Shown here: in pieces, positions 42,797 to 51,671 of the stretch | How the letters are laid out: each line of letters starts with the position of its first letter | Numbering within the stretch: the first letter of the stretch is position 1 | Assembly (NCBI GenBank): GCA_024229515.1 | Contig: JAAESI010000112.1 | Span: 1 to 64,000 of the forward strand | From: Pseudomonadota bacterium | Lineage (GTDB): Bacteria > Myxococcota_A > UBA796 > UBA9615 | Direction: 5' to 3' | DNA: 64,000 nt | Translations under genes and position numbers: made by a program | Notes under the pieces: generated by a model | Told to the model about the DNA's origin: nothing | The model's database searches: none | Seen by the model: the letters and a program-made list of their open reading frames with translations, nothing else

Positions 42797-43516
42797 TCAG
42801 AAGAGTCCGGCCTGGCCGGCCGATGCGTCGGCCGAATCGTCGTCCTTGGCGGCCTTCTTGCGGGGCGTCTTGCCGAGCAGCTCCCGCTCGACCTGGCGGT
42901 GGGTGCGACGCTGGTCCGCGGCCTCCTCCTGCACGGCCATCCACTCCTTCTGCTCCGCGAGCAGCGAACCGAGCTCCATCGGCACCTTGTCGGCGAGGCG
43001 GAAGAGCACCTTGCCGGCGGCTTCAGCGTCGTCCTCGGCGCGGTGGGCGTTCTCCAGCGGGATGCCGAGCTTGCTGCAGATGGCGCCCAGGTTGTGGCGC
43101 ATCTCCGTCGCCATCAGGGCGCGGGCCCACACCAGCGGGTCCATCACCGGCATCACGGGGAGGGTCAGGCCGCAGCGGGCCAGTTCGTTGCCGATGACGG
43201 CGAGGTCGTAGGGGGCGTTGTAGGCGACGAACACCTTGTCGCGGAGCCGGCCGTAGACCTCCCACTTGATGTCCCGGAACGACGGCTTGTCGGCGACCAT
43301 CTCGTCCGTGATGTTCGTGACCTTGGTCGACTCGGGGGGGATCGGCACGCCCGGGTTCACCAGCGTGCCCCAGCGGTCGGCGACCTGACCGCGCTCGAAC
43401 CGGACCATGCCGATCTCCGTGATGCGCGCTTCGTCCGTGTCGAGGCCGGTGGCTTCTACGTCGACGGAGATGAGTGACATCTCGCGCCACGGAACGGACA
43501 AGTCAAAGCTGAGCAT
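42797..43516 (-). CDS. DnaQ-like 3'-5' exonuclease (DEDDh)
   Basis: A 239-residue exonuclease of the DnaQ/RNase T group. Exo I is ISVDVEATGLD (Asp and Glu), Exo II YNAPYDLAVI (Asp), Exo III HRAEDDAEA, giving the DEDDh metal site. The C-terminal 70 residues are charged and end in QAGLF, a match to the beta-clamp-binding pentapeptide. The ATG at 43516 is the first in frame; another Met (MSLISVD) 12 residues later sits closer to Exo I and may be the true start. It is upstream of the ileS promoter in the same direction, with an 85-bp gap. Confidence 0.88.
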   Translation of the reverse strand: MLSFDLSVPWREMSLISVDVEATGLDTDEARITEIGMVRFERGQVADRWGTLVNPGVPIPPESTKVTNITDEMVADKPSFRDIKWEVYGRLRDKVFVAYNAPYDLAVIGNELARCGLTLPVMPVMDPLVWARALMATEMRHNLGAICSKLGIPLENAHRAEDDAEAAGKVLFRLADKVPMELGSLLAEQKEWMAVQEEAADQRRTHRQVERELLGKTPRKKAAKDDDSADASAGQAGLF

Positions 43517-43595
43517 GGGAGCGATCTAACACCGCTGACACCGCCCTGTCATCGGTCGCCTGCTCCGCTGGGATACCCTGCATGTAGGAGAGACA

Positions 43596-44369
43596 ATGCG
43601 CACAGCTTGGATCGTGTTGGGGGTCGCCCTCGTGCCGGGGGTCGTGGCCACCACAGAACTGCCGTTTGCCGACCCCGTGGCGTTGGACACGTTGGCCGGA
43701 CCGCGGTTGATCGAGGCGGGGGACCTCGACGGCGACGGCGACGTCGATCTGGTCGTCGCGGACTCCGGAGGCAACGACGAACTGGTCTGGTTGGAGAACC
43801 TGGGCGAGGGCACCTTCGCCGCCTCCGTGCTGATCGACGACGAGTTCGGCATCTGGCGCGGACTGAAGCTCCAGGACATCGACATCGATGGCGATCTGGC
43901 CGTCGTCGTTGCGTCGAACGCCGCCACCGAGGGCGTCTACTACTACGCCAACAACCTCCGCACGGGCGGCGCCTTCACCCGCAATCTGCTGGAGTCCGCG
44001 GACGCCCCCTGGGGCATCGACTTCGCCGACCTGAACAGCAACGGCAGCGTCGATACGGTCTTCGCGACGACCGAGGGCGACGTGCTCGCGGGCGAGGGCA
44101 TCGGGCTGATCGGCACCGGCCTGAGCGGCGGCGCTCGCGGCGTGGCCGTGGGCGACACCGACGGGGACGGCGACGTGGACATCGTCGCCACCGCCTTCAG
44201 CGGCGGTGGCCTTCACTTCGAGAACCGCATCGACGAGGCGTTGTCCTGGGTGCAGACGTCGATCGACGCGTCGCTGGCGGGCGCGTCGGTGATCGCGGTG
44301 GGCGACGTCGATTCGGACGGCGACGTCGACGTGGCGGCCGCCTCCGCCGGTCTCGGTCCGCTGAACTAG
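43596..44369 (+). CDS. FG-GAP/VCBS surface protein, N-terminal fragment ending at an in-frame TAG
   Basis: This is the start of a large repeat protein. A signal peptide (TAWIVLGVALVPGVVATT) is followed by FG-GAP/VCBS-type units (for example DLDGDGDVDLVVADSGG and DTDGDGDVDIVATAFSGGG), calcium-binding loops of seven-bladed beta-propellers. AGGAGAG lies just upstream of the ATG at 43596. The frame ends with TAG at 44367-44369, but the same frame continues without interruption of the repeat pattern (LN-stop-YLNDG), where neighbouring repeats have WY. So one tryptophan codon has probably become TAG (TGG to TAG). Secreted, likely surface-exposed. Confidence 0.72.
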   Translation: MRTAWIVLGVALVPGVVATTELPFADPVALDTLAGPRLIEAGDLDGDGDVDLVVADSGGNDELVWLENLGEGTFAASVLIDDEFGIWRGLKLQDIDIDGDLAVVVASNAATEGVYYYANNLRTGGAFTRNLLESADAPWGIDFADLNSNGSVDTVFATTEGDVLAGEGIGLIGTGLSGGARGVAVGDTDGDGDVDIVATAFSGGGLHFENRIDEALSWVQTSIDASLAGASVIAVGDVDSDGDVDVAAASAGLGPLN

Positions 44370-46240
44370 TACCTCAACGACGGCACCGCCACGACCTGGA
44401 CGCTGGCCAACGTGACCCCTGGGACCGTCGACACCACGGAGCTCGAGGTCACCGACTTCGACGAGGACGGGGACCTCGACGTGCTCCTCGCGGATGCGTT
44501 CGGCGACCGCATCCGCTGGGCCGAGAACTCGACTGGCGACGGCACGGTCTGGCTGGGCCGAGACCTGGGCTCCGGCGTCAACCGCCGGGGCTCCGCGATC
44601 GCAGACTTCGATGGCGACGGGGACCTGGACTTCGTGGCGGGAGAGACCGACGGCGGCACCGTCGAGCTCTTCGACAACGTGCGCCTGCACGGCGTCGTCG
44701 AGTTCGGCGTCGAGCACGAGATCACCACCAACTTCGATGATCCCGGCGGCGCCGTGCCCTGGGACCTGGACGGTGACGGCGACCTCGACGCCCTCGTCAT
44801 CTCCGAGAACGGTGACGAGGGCGCCTGGTACGACAACACGGCCGGCGATGGCAGCGCCTGGAGCAAGCACCAGATCTGGATCCAGGTGAGCCCGTTCGAC
44901 CCCGACCGCGGCCGGAAGGTGAACGCGGGCGACGTCGATGGGGACGGGGACCTGGACGTGGTCGCGTCCTGGTTCAACTCGGACAACTTCACGATGTACC
45001 TCAACGACGGAGGCTCCACCCCGACCTTCTCCGCCGAAGGCGAGATCTTCACCGGCAACGGCGCTCAGTACGTGAGCTTCGCGGACATGGATGTCGACGG
45101 GGACCTGGACGTGGTGCACACCAACCGCTCGGGTGACGACGTGAAGTGGGGCGACAACACGTCTGGGGACGGTTCTACGTGGACCGTTCGCAACATCGAC
45201 TCGTCCGAGGATCAAGCCCAGGCGCTCCGACTCGCTGACATCGACGCCGACGGCGATGTCGACGTGGTCACCCAGCACCTCGGCGGCGGCCTCGCCCACT
45301 GGCAGGAGAACCTCGCCGGCGACGGGCTCTCCTGGGTTCAGCACAACGTGCTCACGACCGACGGTGCCGGTCAGGTCGGGGTCGGCGACATGGACGGGGA
45401 CGGCGACCTCGACATCCTCGTAAGCGCGGGCGGTCTGGCCGACGAGATCGTCTGGATGGAGAACCTGGACGGTGCCGGGCTGTTCCCCGACGAAGCCGAA
45501 CTCGATCCCGCGGACGCGTACGCGCTGCGGAACATCATCGACCCGGGCCGCGGCGGGTCCGAGGTCCGCGTGGCTGATGTGGACCGGGACGGGGACCAGG
45601 ACGTGGTCGTCGTTGGAGACAATGACATCGCCTGGTGGGAGAACGACGGCACCGGGCTCGTGTGGACCGAGCACGTCGATGCCACCTTCAACAACGGGAG
45701 CGGAGTCCTCCTCGGCGACATGAACGGGGACGGCGGCATCGACATCTTCACGTGCGCCAAGGGCCAGGACGACCTGTCGTGGTTCGAGCGGAGCGTGATG
45801 CGGAGCAGCGGCGCCAGCGCCGACGTCTCCGGCAGCGATCTCGTGGAGACCGAGCCCCACGCCGTGCTGTCCGCGACCATCACCCACCAGGGCATCGGGG
45901 CGGACCCCAACCTCGAGTTCGCCGAGCTGGCGCTGCTCTTCGAGGACGGGGTCACCGGGCCGGTCGACCAGGCCGACTTCGAAGACACCCTCAACGTCAT
46001 CGCCGTCTGGGCCGACTCCGACGGCGACGGCAGCTGGTCCGACACCTCCGACGTGATGGTGCAGACCTACGACCCCAGCTTCGTCATCTTGAGCACGGGC
46101 GTCGCCACGCTGACGCTGCCCGACGACGACGCCGCCCTGCAGACCGCCGCGGGCGCGACCGGCCGGGTCTTCGTGGTCCTGACCGCCAACGCCGATGCCT
46201 CGCTGCAGGCCCTTGCCCAGCTGGACGCTCCAGGGAGCAG
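44370..46240 (+). CDS. FG-GAP/VCBS surface protein, middle fragment
   Basis: In the same frame as the preceding fragment, this stretch has about eight FG-GAP/VCBS units (VDGDGDLDVVASWF, MDGDGDLDILVSAGG, MNGDGGIDIFTCAKG and others), each about 50-60 residues. It then passes into an acidic beta-domain (RSSGASADVSGSDLVETEPH). Near 46210-46240 the meaningful reading frame changes: ANADASLQALAQLD is in this frame, and QGADIEIENSAADTRHDLTL in the +1 frame. An isolated start would be ATG-less; the first in-frame GTG or similar is unlikely to be used. Best read as part of one gene from 43596. Confidence 0.6.
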
Positions 46241-48495
46241 ACATCGAGATCGAGAACTCCGCGGCCGACACGCGGCACGACCTGACGCTGCCGGACGCGA
46301 CCGCGAGCGTCGTGATCGATGGGATCGACAACGACGGCGACGGTTTCGACGACGTCGTCGACAACTGCCCCGCCGACAGCAACCCCGGCCAGGACGACTA
46401 CGACGGCGACACGGTCGGTGATGTCTGCGACGACGACTACGACGGCGACAGCTCGTTGGATGTCGATGACTGCGAGCCCCTGGACGAGAACGCCTACCCC
46501 GGCGCGCCGTTGGTGTGCGACGGCGTCGACAACGACTGCGACACGGTCGTGGCCGACGGCTTGGCCGACACCGACGGCGATGACGACCCCGACTGCAACG
46601 ACCCCGACGACGACACCGACGGCGACCCGGACGTCACCGACTGCGATGACACCGACCCGGACTTCTGCGCCACCTGCACCGAGCTGTGCGACACGGTGGA
46701 CCACGACTGCGTCGGAAGCCTGGTGGACCAGTTCGCGGACACCGACGGCGACCTCGACCCCGACTGCACCGACCCCGACGATGACGGCGACGGCAGCTCG
46801 GACGTGCTCGATTGCGACGACTTCGACGACACGGTCTTCCCCGGCGCGACCGAGTCCTGCGACTCGACCGACAGCGACTGCGACGGCTCGGTCGTCGACG
46901 AGGACGACGACTTCGACGGGGACCTGACGCCCGACTGCGTCGATTTGGACGACGACAACGACGCCGACCCCGACGCCACCGACTGCGCCGACCTGGACGC
47001 CACGATCTTCACCGGCCAGACCGAGATCTGCGACGCGATCGACAGCGACTGCGACGGTAGCCTGGTGGACGAGTTCAACGACTTCGACGGCGACCTGGAT
47101 CCCGACTGCACGGACCCGGACGACGACAACGACGCCGACCCCGACGTCACCGACTGCAACGACAACGATCCCGCCATCTACACCGGCGCCCCCGAGGTCT
47201 GCGACGACATCGACGACAACTGCGACGGCGTGGCCACCGACGGCTTCGACGACAGCGACTGCGACGGCGAACCGAACTGCTCGGACGAGGACGACGACAC
47301 GCTCCCCGACACCTGGGAGACGCTCCAGACCTGCCACGACCTGCTCGTGGCGGACGCGGACGCCGACTCCGACCAGGACGGACGCGACGGCATCGACGAG
47401 TACAACGGCGGCGTCGACTCCACCGATCCCTGCGCCTACGAAGGCCCCGACGCCCCCGTCGCGCTCGGCCCGATGGACGAGACGGTCGACAGCCGCACCC
47501 CCGAGCTGGAGGTGGAGAACGCCACCTCGCCCGTCGGCGACGCCCTGACCTACAGCTTCGAGATCTTCGCCGACGCCGAGTTGACCCAGCAGCTGGTCGC
47601 GTCCGTCGGCAACGTGGCTGAAGGAAGCGGCACGACGGCCGCCGTGCCCGACGACGACCTCCCCGACAACGCCACCGTGTGGTGGCGGGCGGCCGCGGCC
47701 GACGCCTTCGTGCAGGGCCCGTGGAGTGAGCCCGCCTCGTTCGACGTGGACGTCGCGGCGGAGGACCCGACCGGACCGACGTTCCTCAGCCCGGAGGACG
47801 GAGTCATCCTGGAGTCCCAGTCGCCGACACTGCGGGCCTCGACCGGCACGGATCCCGAGGGCGGCGTGCTGGTGTACGTCTTCGTCCTGGACCACGTCGA
47901 CGGCTTCGGCGGCCCCGACGAGATCACCTTCGAGGTGGACGGCGAGGGCGCGGACGAGGTCTCGCTGCACCTCTGGGACGAGGACGTCGTGCTGACCGAG
48001 CACATGACCTGGTACGCCCGGGTGTTCGCCCGGGACGAGGCCGGGGGAACGTCGGACTTCGACGACATCTGCTTCGTTGTGGCGGGCCCCAACGACGCCC
48101 CGACGGTGCCCGCCACCGTCTCGCCCGCGGCGGGGGACGCGCTCGGCTCGCCGCTGGCCCTGGAGGCGTCGTCCTCGACCGATCCCGAGGGCGACGCGAT
48201 CACCTACGACTTCATCGTGACGACCGACCGCGAGCTCGCTCGCACACCCTCCGCCAGCGCCCTCGCCCAGGACGAACCTGCCGCCACGGTCATCGTGCCC
48301 ATCGCCGGCGACTACTACTGGAGCGTGCGCGCCGTCGATGCCTTCGGCGCCGCCTCGGACTGGGCCCCCGCCACCGCCCTCACCATCGCGTCGGGCCAGG
48401 GCTGCGACGCCACCTCCGACACCTCCGCCGCCTGGCTCCTCCTCCTCCTCGGCGGCCCCCTCGCCGTCCGCCGCCGCCGCCGCCAGCGAAACCGT
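46241..48495 (+). CDS. FG-GAP/VCBS surface protein, C-terminal fragment with DCDD repeats and MYXO-CTERM
   Basis: In the shifted frame. Starts with IDGIDNDGDGFDDVVDNCPADS, then about seven metal-binding units of the type DCDDxDPxxxPGAxEVCDxIDxDCDG seen in Myxococcota surface proteins (about 46319-47290), then fibronectin-like domains (47440-48390). The end is GCDATSDTSAAWLLLLLGGP then an Arg cluster, which is a MYXO-CTERM-type anchor with Cys, hydrophobic helix and basic tail. There is no stop codon after the Arg cluster; the frame runs on into the next protein (see 48496). Likely cell-surface protein attached through the C-terminal helix. Confidence 0.62.
48403..48495 (+). other. MYXO-CTERM-like sorting signal
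   Basis: Codes for a Cys followed by a short polar stretch, a Leu-rich helix (AAWLLLLLGGPLAV) and RRRRRQRNR. This is the tripartite pattern of MYXO-CTERM signals cleaved by MrtX-type enzymes in myxobacteria. The expected stop codon right after the basic cluster is absent. Confidence 0.7.
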
Positions 48496-48530
48496 GTGGG
48501 GTCAGACCCTGCCCAATGCTCAATCCCCAC
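48496..48530. repeat. REP-like palindromic element at the fusion junction
   Basis: GTGGGG (48496-48501) and CCCCAC (48525-48530) form an inverted repeat, and inside it GGGTC-A-GACCC (48499-48509) is a perfect palindrome. GGGGTCAGACC elements of this kind are common near REP-associated transposases in proteobacteria. It lies exactly where the MYXO-CTERM reading frame continues into the following protein. Confidence 0.55.
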
Positions 48531-48927
48531 GCTGCTTCTGGCCTGCGTGTGCGTGCTCCCCGGCTACCTCCTCGACGACGCCGACAGCCTCTACGTGTTC
48601 GACGACCCCGACCTCCCGTCCGAAGGCGCCGACACCGCCGACGCCGACGCCGACGGCTCCCTTGCCGCTGACGATTGCGCCGACGCCGATCCCCGTCGGT
48701 TCCCCGGCAACGTCGAGATCTGCGACGGCCTCGACAACGACTGCACGCAGCTGCCCGGCGACGACGAGGTCGACGTCGATGAGGACGGCTCGATGATCTG
48801 CGACGGGGACTGCGACGACGCCGATCCCGACATCCTCCCGTTGGCCCCCGAGTCCTGCGACGGCGTCGACGAAGACTGCGACGGCGCCCTCGACAACGAC
48901 GTCACCGTGCCGTGTGAGTGCGACTAG
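48496..48927 (+). CDS. DCDD-repeat lipoprotein fragment, ends at an in-frame TAG
   Basis: A second protein begins in the same frame just after the sorting signal. TLLLACVC contains a lipobox (LLAC), then come DCADADPRRFPGNVEICDGLD and DCDDADPDILPLAPESCDG, two DCDD metal-binding units. A GTG at 48496 is the only plausible start, but it gives an unusually uncharged N-terminus; the normal N-terminus may have been lost at the REP-like junction. TAG at 48925-48927 interrupts the frame after CECD. The same frame continues as a C-type lectin domain to 49302. Confidence 0.55.
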   Translation: MGSDPAQCSIPTLLLACVCVLPGYLLDDADSLYVFDDPDLPSEGADTADADADGSLAADDCADADPRRFPGNVEICDGLDNDCTQLPGDDEVDVDEDGSMICDGDCDDADPDILPLAPESCDGVDEDCDGALDNDVTVPCECD

Positions 48928-49302
48928 GTCCTGGACCCCGACACGGGCGCCAGCTACCTCCTGTGCGACGAGGCGCCCACCGCGTGGGCCGATGCCCTGC
49001 TGGACTGCGAGTCGATGGGCTACTCGCAGGCAGCCCTCACCGACGCGCGCTCTCACGCCGTCGTCAGCTCGGCGCTCGCCGCGGGCGGCTTCGACACCGC
49101 CTGGATCGGCCTCCACGACCCCGACGGCCTCGGGACGCTGGAGTGGGTCGACGGCGTACCCATCGAATACGAACAATGGGCGCCCGGCCAACCCGCCATC
49201 GACACCGGGGACTGCGGTGCCGTCCGGCTTCCCGGCACGGGCCTGTGGAGCACCAACGACTGCACCGACTCTTTCGCCTACGTCTGCGGGGTGACGCCGT
49301 GA
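48928..49302 (+). CDS. C-type lectin domain, C-terminal fragment of the preceding protein
   Basis: The frame after the TAG is a complete C-type lectin-like domain: tGASYLLCDE at the start, WADALLDCESMGYSQAALTD, WIGLHDPDG, WAPGQP, then DCGAVRLP, WSTNDCTDSFAYVC at the end. The four cysteines form the usual two disulfides. Predicted carbohydrate- or calcium-binding. No good start codon exists before the domain; the ATG at 49015 would cut it. The TGA at 49300-49302 overlaps the GTG of the next gene, which supports the idea that this end was once translated as part of an intact gene. Confidence 0.55.
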   Translation, partial: VLDPDTGASYLLCDEAPTAWADALLDCESMGYSQAALTDARSHAVVSSALAAGGFDTAWIGLHDPDGLGTLEWVDGVPIEYEQWAPGQPAIDTGDCGAVRLPGTGLWSTNDCTDSFAYVCGVTP

Positions 49303-50588
49303 ACCGCCTCCTCCGCCTCGCCGCCCCCCTCCTCGCCCTGACGCTGACGCCGGCCCTGGCTCACGCGCAGGCCGTCCCAGTGGTCACCTACGGCCCCGAT
49401 CTGGACGCCGTCACCGCTGCGGCCGCCGCCGAACAGGCGCCCGGTACCCGTGCGTTCATGATCGCCGGCTCCCTCGCCGAGCAGCTCGGCGGGGCCGAGT
49501 CCGAGACGGTGGTCTTCGGCGCCGAGACCAAGCGCTGCACCGATCCCCCGGCGGGCGGCAAGCCCATCGGCGGCGTCGCCGTCATGGCCAACGAGGACAT
49601 CTCGGAGATGGCCTACACGAGCGCCATTCTGCGGCTGCGCAAGGCGATCGACGGCCTCCCCTGCAACGCCGATGGGGCCTCCACGGAGAACCTGTACGAC
49701 CTCTTCTTCATGAGCGGGTACGCCCACTTCGAGGAGGGTCGGGTCGAAGACGCGCGCAAGGCGTTCGCCCAGGCCGCCGCCATCGACGCGTCGCGCCCCT
49801 GGAACCCCGCCTTCTCGCCGGCCGCCAAGACGCTGTACCTGGAGTCGCTCCAGGCGCTCCTGGACGGGGAGCCGGCGTCACTGCGGGTCGAGGTCGGGGA
49901 CCTGCTCCTTGACGGCGGAACGCAAGAGCAGGGGCGAACCGCCACGGTCCAGCCCGGCGGTCACCTCGTGCGCGCCGGCAAGGACCTGCTCTGGGTGACG
50001 GTGGCACCGGAGTCGGAGCGGGGCGAGGGGCAGGTCGTCATCTCGACCGCCGCGAAGGTCATCGCCGGCCTGATGGAAGGCGCCGCCGCCTACGGGGCGT
50101 GGCTTCAGGAGCGGGCGGACACCGAGGGGTGGCAGGGCCAGATGGTCGTGCTCACGGCCGAGCAGGCGTGGGTCTGGAACGGCACCGGCTTCGACCGCCG
50201 TACGACGGCCCTGGGGGCCAAGGAAGAGCCTCCGGTGACGCAGCTCCCCGGGATCATCCTCGCGGGTGCGGGCGGCGCGCTGACCGGCGTCGGAGCGGCG
50301 CTGCACTTCGGCTCCTACGGCGCGGGGGTACCCGGCGCAGATGGCGCGGCGATGATGCCGAAGGAGGACTACGAAGCCCTGGTGCTCCAGAACCGCCTCG
50401 GCCTCGGCCTCACGGTGGCGGGCGCGGCGGTCGCGGTCACCGGGGTGGTGCTCGCGATTCTCCCGCGGCCGAAGCCGCCCGCGATCGACGACGAGGAGGC
50501 GCAGACGGCGCTGGCGCCCCGGGTGGCTCCGTGGGCGGTCGGCGGCCCCGACGGGTTCGTCATCGGGATCGGCGGCACGCTCCCCTGA
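49299..50588 (+). CDS. Exported protein with two membrane helices, function unknown
   Basis: A 429-residue protein with a signal peptide (LLRLAAPLLALTLTPALA, cleavage near AHA). The mature part has a helical region with EEGRVEDARKAFAQAAAID (single TPR-like unit), a beta-rich stretch around residue 200, then two membrane helices near the C-terminus (GIILAGAGGALTGVGAALHFG and LGLTVAGAAVAVTGVVLAIL). It starts at GTG 49299, overlapping the TGA of the lectin frame by GTGA. No family recognised. It is the last gene of the surface-protein locus and may be its partner at the envelope. Confidence 0.68.
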   Translation: MNRLLRLAAPLLALTLTPALAHAQAVPVVTYGPDLDAVTAAAAAEQAPGTRAFMIAGSLAEQLGGAESETVVFGAETKRCTDPPAGGKPIGGVAVMANEDISEMAYTSAILRLRKAIDGLPCNADGASTENLYDLFFMSGYAHFEEGRVEDARKAFAQAAAIDASRPWNPAFSPAAKTLYLESLQALLDGEPASLRVEVGDLLLDGGTQEQGRTATVQPGGHLVRAGKDLLWVTVAPESERGEGQVVISTAAKVIAGLMEGAAAYGAWLQERADTEGWQGQMVVLTAEQAWVWNGTGFDRRTTALGAKEEPPVTQLPGIILAGAGGALTGVGAALHFGSYGAGVPGADGAAMMPKEDYEALVLQNRLGLGLTVAGAAVAVTGVVLAILPRPKPPAIDDEEAQTALAPRVAPWAVGGPDGFVIGIGGTLP

Positions 50589-51671
50589 TCAGTCGCGCCA
50601 GGTGAACCTGGGGGTCGTCGCGGGGATCGTGAGCTCGCCGCGGAGCGACACCTGCATGCGCGCCCGGACCTCGTCCGGCTCGAGATCCTGGCTGAGCAGC
50701 CACTGAAGCTTCGTCAGCGCTGCTTCGGGGGTCATGTCTGCCCCGGGGACCACGCCCGCACCCAGCAGCGCGCGACCGGCGGCGTACTCGGCGGTGACGT
50801 GTCCGGTCTGGCACTGGCTGACGCTGACCACGACCACGCCCCGCGCCGACGCCGCCCCGAGCACATCGAGGAAGCGGTCGCGGCTGCTGGGGGCGTTGCC
50901 GGCGCCGTACGTCTCGAGCACGAGCCCCTGCAGCGGCGGCTCCAGGAACCGCTCCAACGTCTCCCACGAGATCGACGGGAACAGCCGCAACGCGGCCACG
51001 CGCTCCGAGGTGATGGGCACGATGTTCAGCGGATCGCCGGACGGCTTCTGGACCAGGTCCCAGCGCACGTCCACGTCCGTGCCGACCCGCACCAGCAGCG
51101 GGAAGCTGCCCGACCGGAACGCGTCCAGCCCCGAGGCGTCCACCTTGCTCGTGCGGTTCCCCCGCATCAGCTTGTCGGCGAAGAAGATCCCCACCTCGGG
51201 GATCTCATAGAGCCCCGCGAGCATGATCGCGCCCTGCAGGTTCTCGACGGCGTCGTTGCGCGTGTTCGCCAACGGAAGCTGGGATCCGGTGAGCAGGACC
51301 GACTTGCCCAGCCCCTCGAGCATGAACGACAGCGCCGCGGCGGTGTAGGCCATCGTGTCGGTCCCGTGGACCACGACGAACCCGTCGAACTCGTCGTAGC
51401 GGGCCGCGATCGCCTCGGCCATGCGGACCCAGTGCTCGCGCCCCACCTCGGCGCTGTCCAGCAGTGGCCGAAGCTCCTGGATCTCCCACGAGACCCGCCG
51501 CCCGAACCGCGACGGCGGGGTCGTCAGGAGCGGCTGGTCGGGATCGTGGAGCGCGCGGATCTTCGCCGCCCGCTCGGGAAGCCAGCCGTCCACGGGCTCA
51601 TAGCCGTCGGGCCCCGGCTTCATGCCGATGGTTCCGCCGGTGTGAATCACGAGCACGCGTCCGTTCGCCAT
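50589..51671 (-). CDS. ansA: L-asparaginase type I
   Basis: A 360-residue cytosolic asparaginase. The nucleophile T11 lies in VIHTGGTIGMKPG; the second triad part T104 and D105 in VHGTDTMAYT; K176 in RTSKVDAS. Length is normal for AnsA-type enzymes. It hydrolyses L-asparagine to aspartate and ammonia. The start ATG at 51671 gives the family N-terminus. On the opposite strand an ATG begins one base away, so the two divergent genes have almost no spacing. It converges on the exported-protein gene with no gap between stop codons. Confidence 0.93.
   Translation of the reverse strand: MANGRVLVIHTGGTIGMKPGPDGYEPVDGWLPERAAKIRALHDPDQPLLTTPPSRFGRRVSWEIQELRPLLDSAEVGREHWVRMAEAIAARYDEFDGFVVVHGTDTMAYTAAALSFMLEGLGKSVLLTGSQLPLANTRNDAVENLQGAIMLAGLYEIPEVGIFFADKLMRGNRTSKVDASGLDAFRSGSFPLLVRVGTDVDVRWDLVQKPSGDPLNIVPITSERVAALRLFPSISWETLERFLEPPLQGLVLETYGAGNAPSSRDRFLDVLGAASARGVVVVSVSQCQTGHVTAEYAAGRALLGAGVVPGADMTPEAALTKLQWLLSQDLEPDEVRARMQVSLRGELTIPATTPRFTWRD

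Noticed and set aside
43503..46382. A 959-codon open frame on the minus strand opposite the FG-GAP gene
   Set aside because: It mirrors the GAC-rich calcium-loop codons of the plus strand, giving a Val/Asp/Gly/His-rich sequence without domain pattern. It is a shadow frame caused by high GC at third positions.
44367..48927. Amber recoding (pyrrolysine or reassigned TAG) to explain the two in-frame TAG codons
   Set aside because: TAG ends many intact genes in the window, for example etfA, ppx, pgk-like operon neighbours and the Asp-rich lipoprotein, so it is an ordinary stop codon here. No pyl genes are seen.
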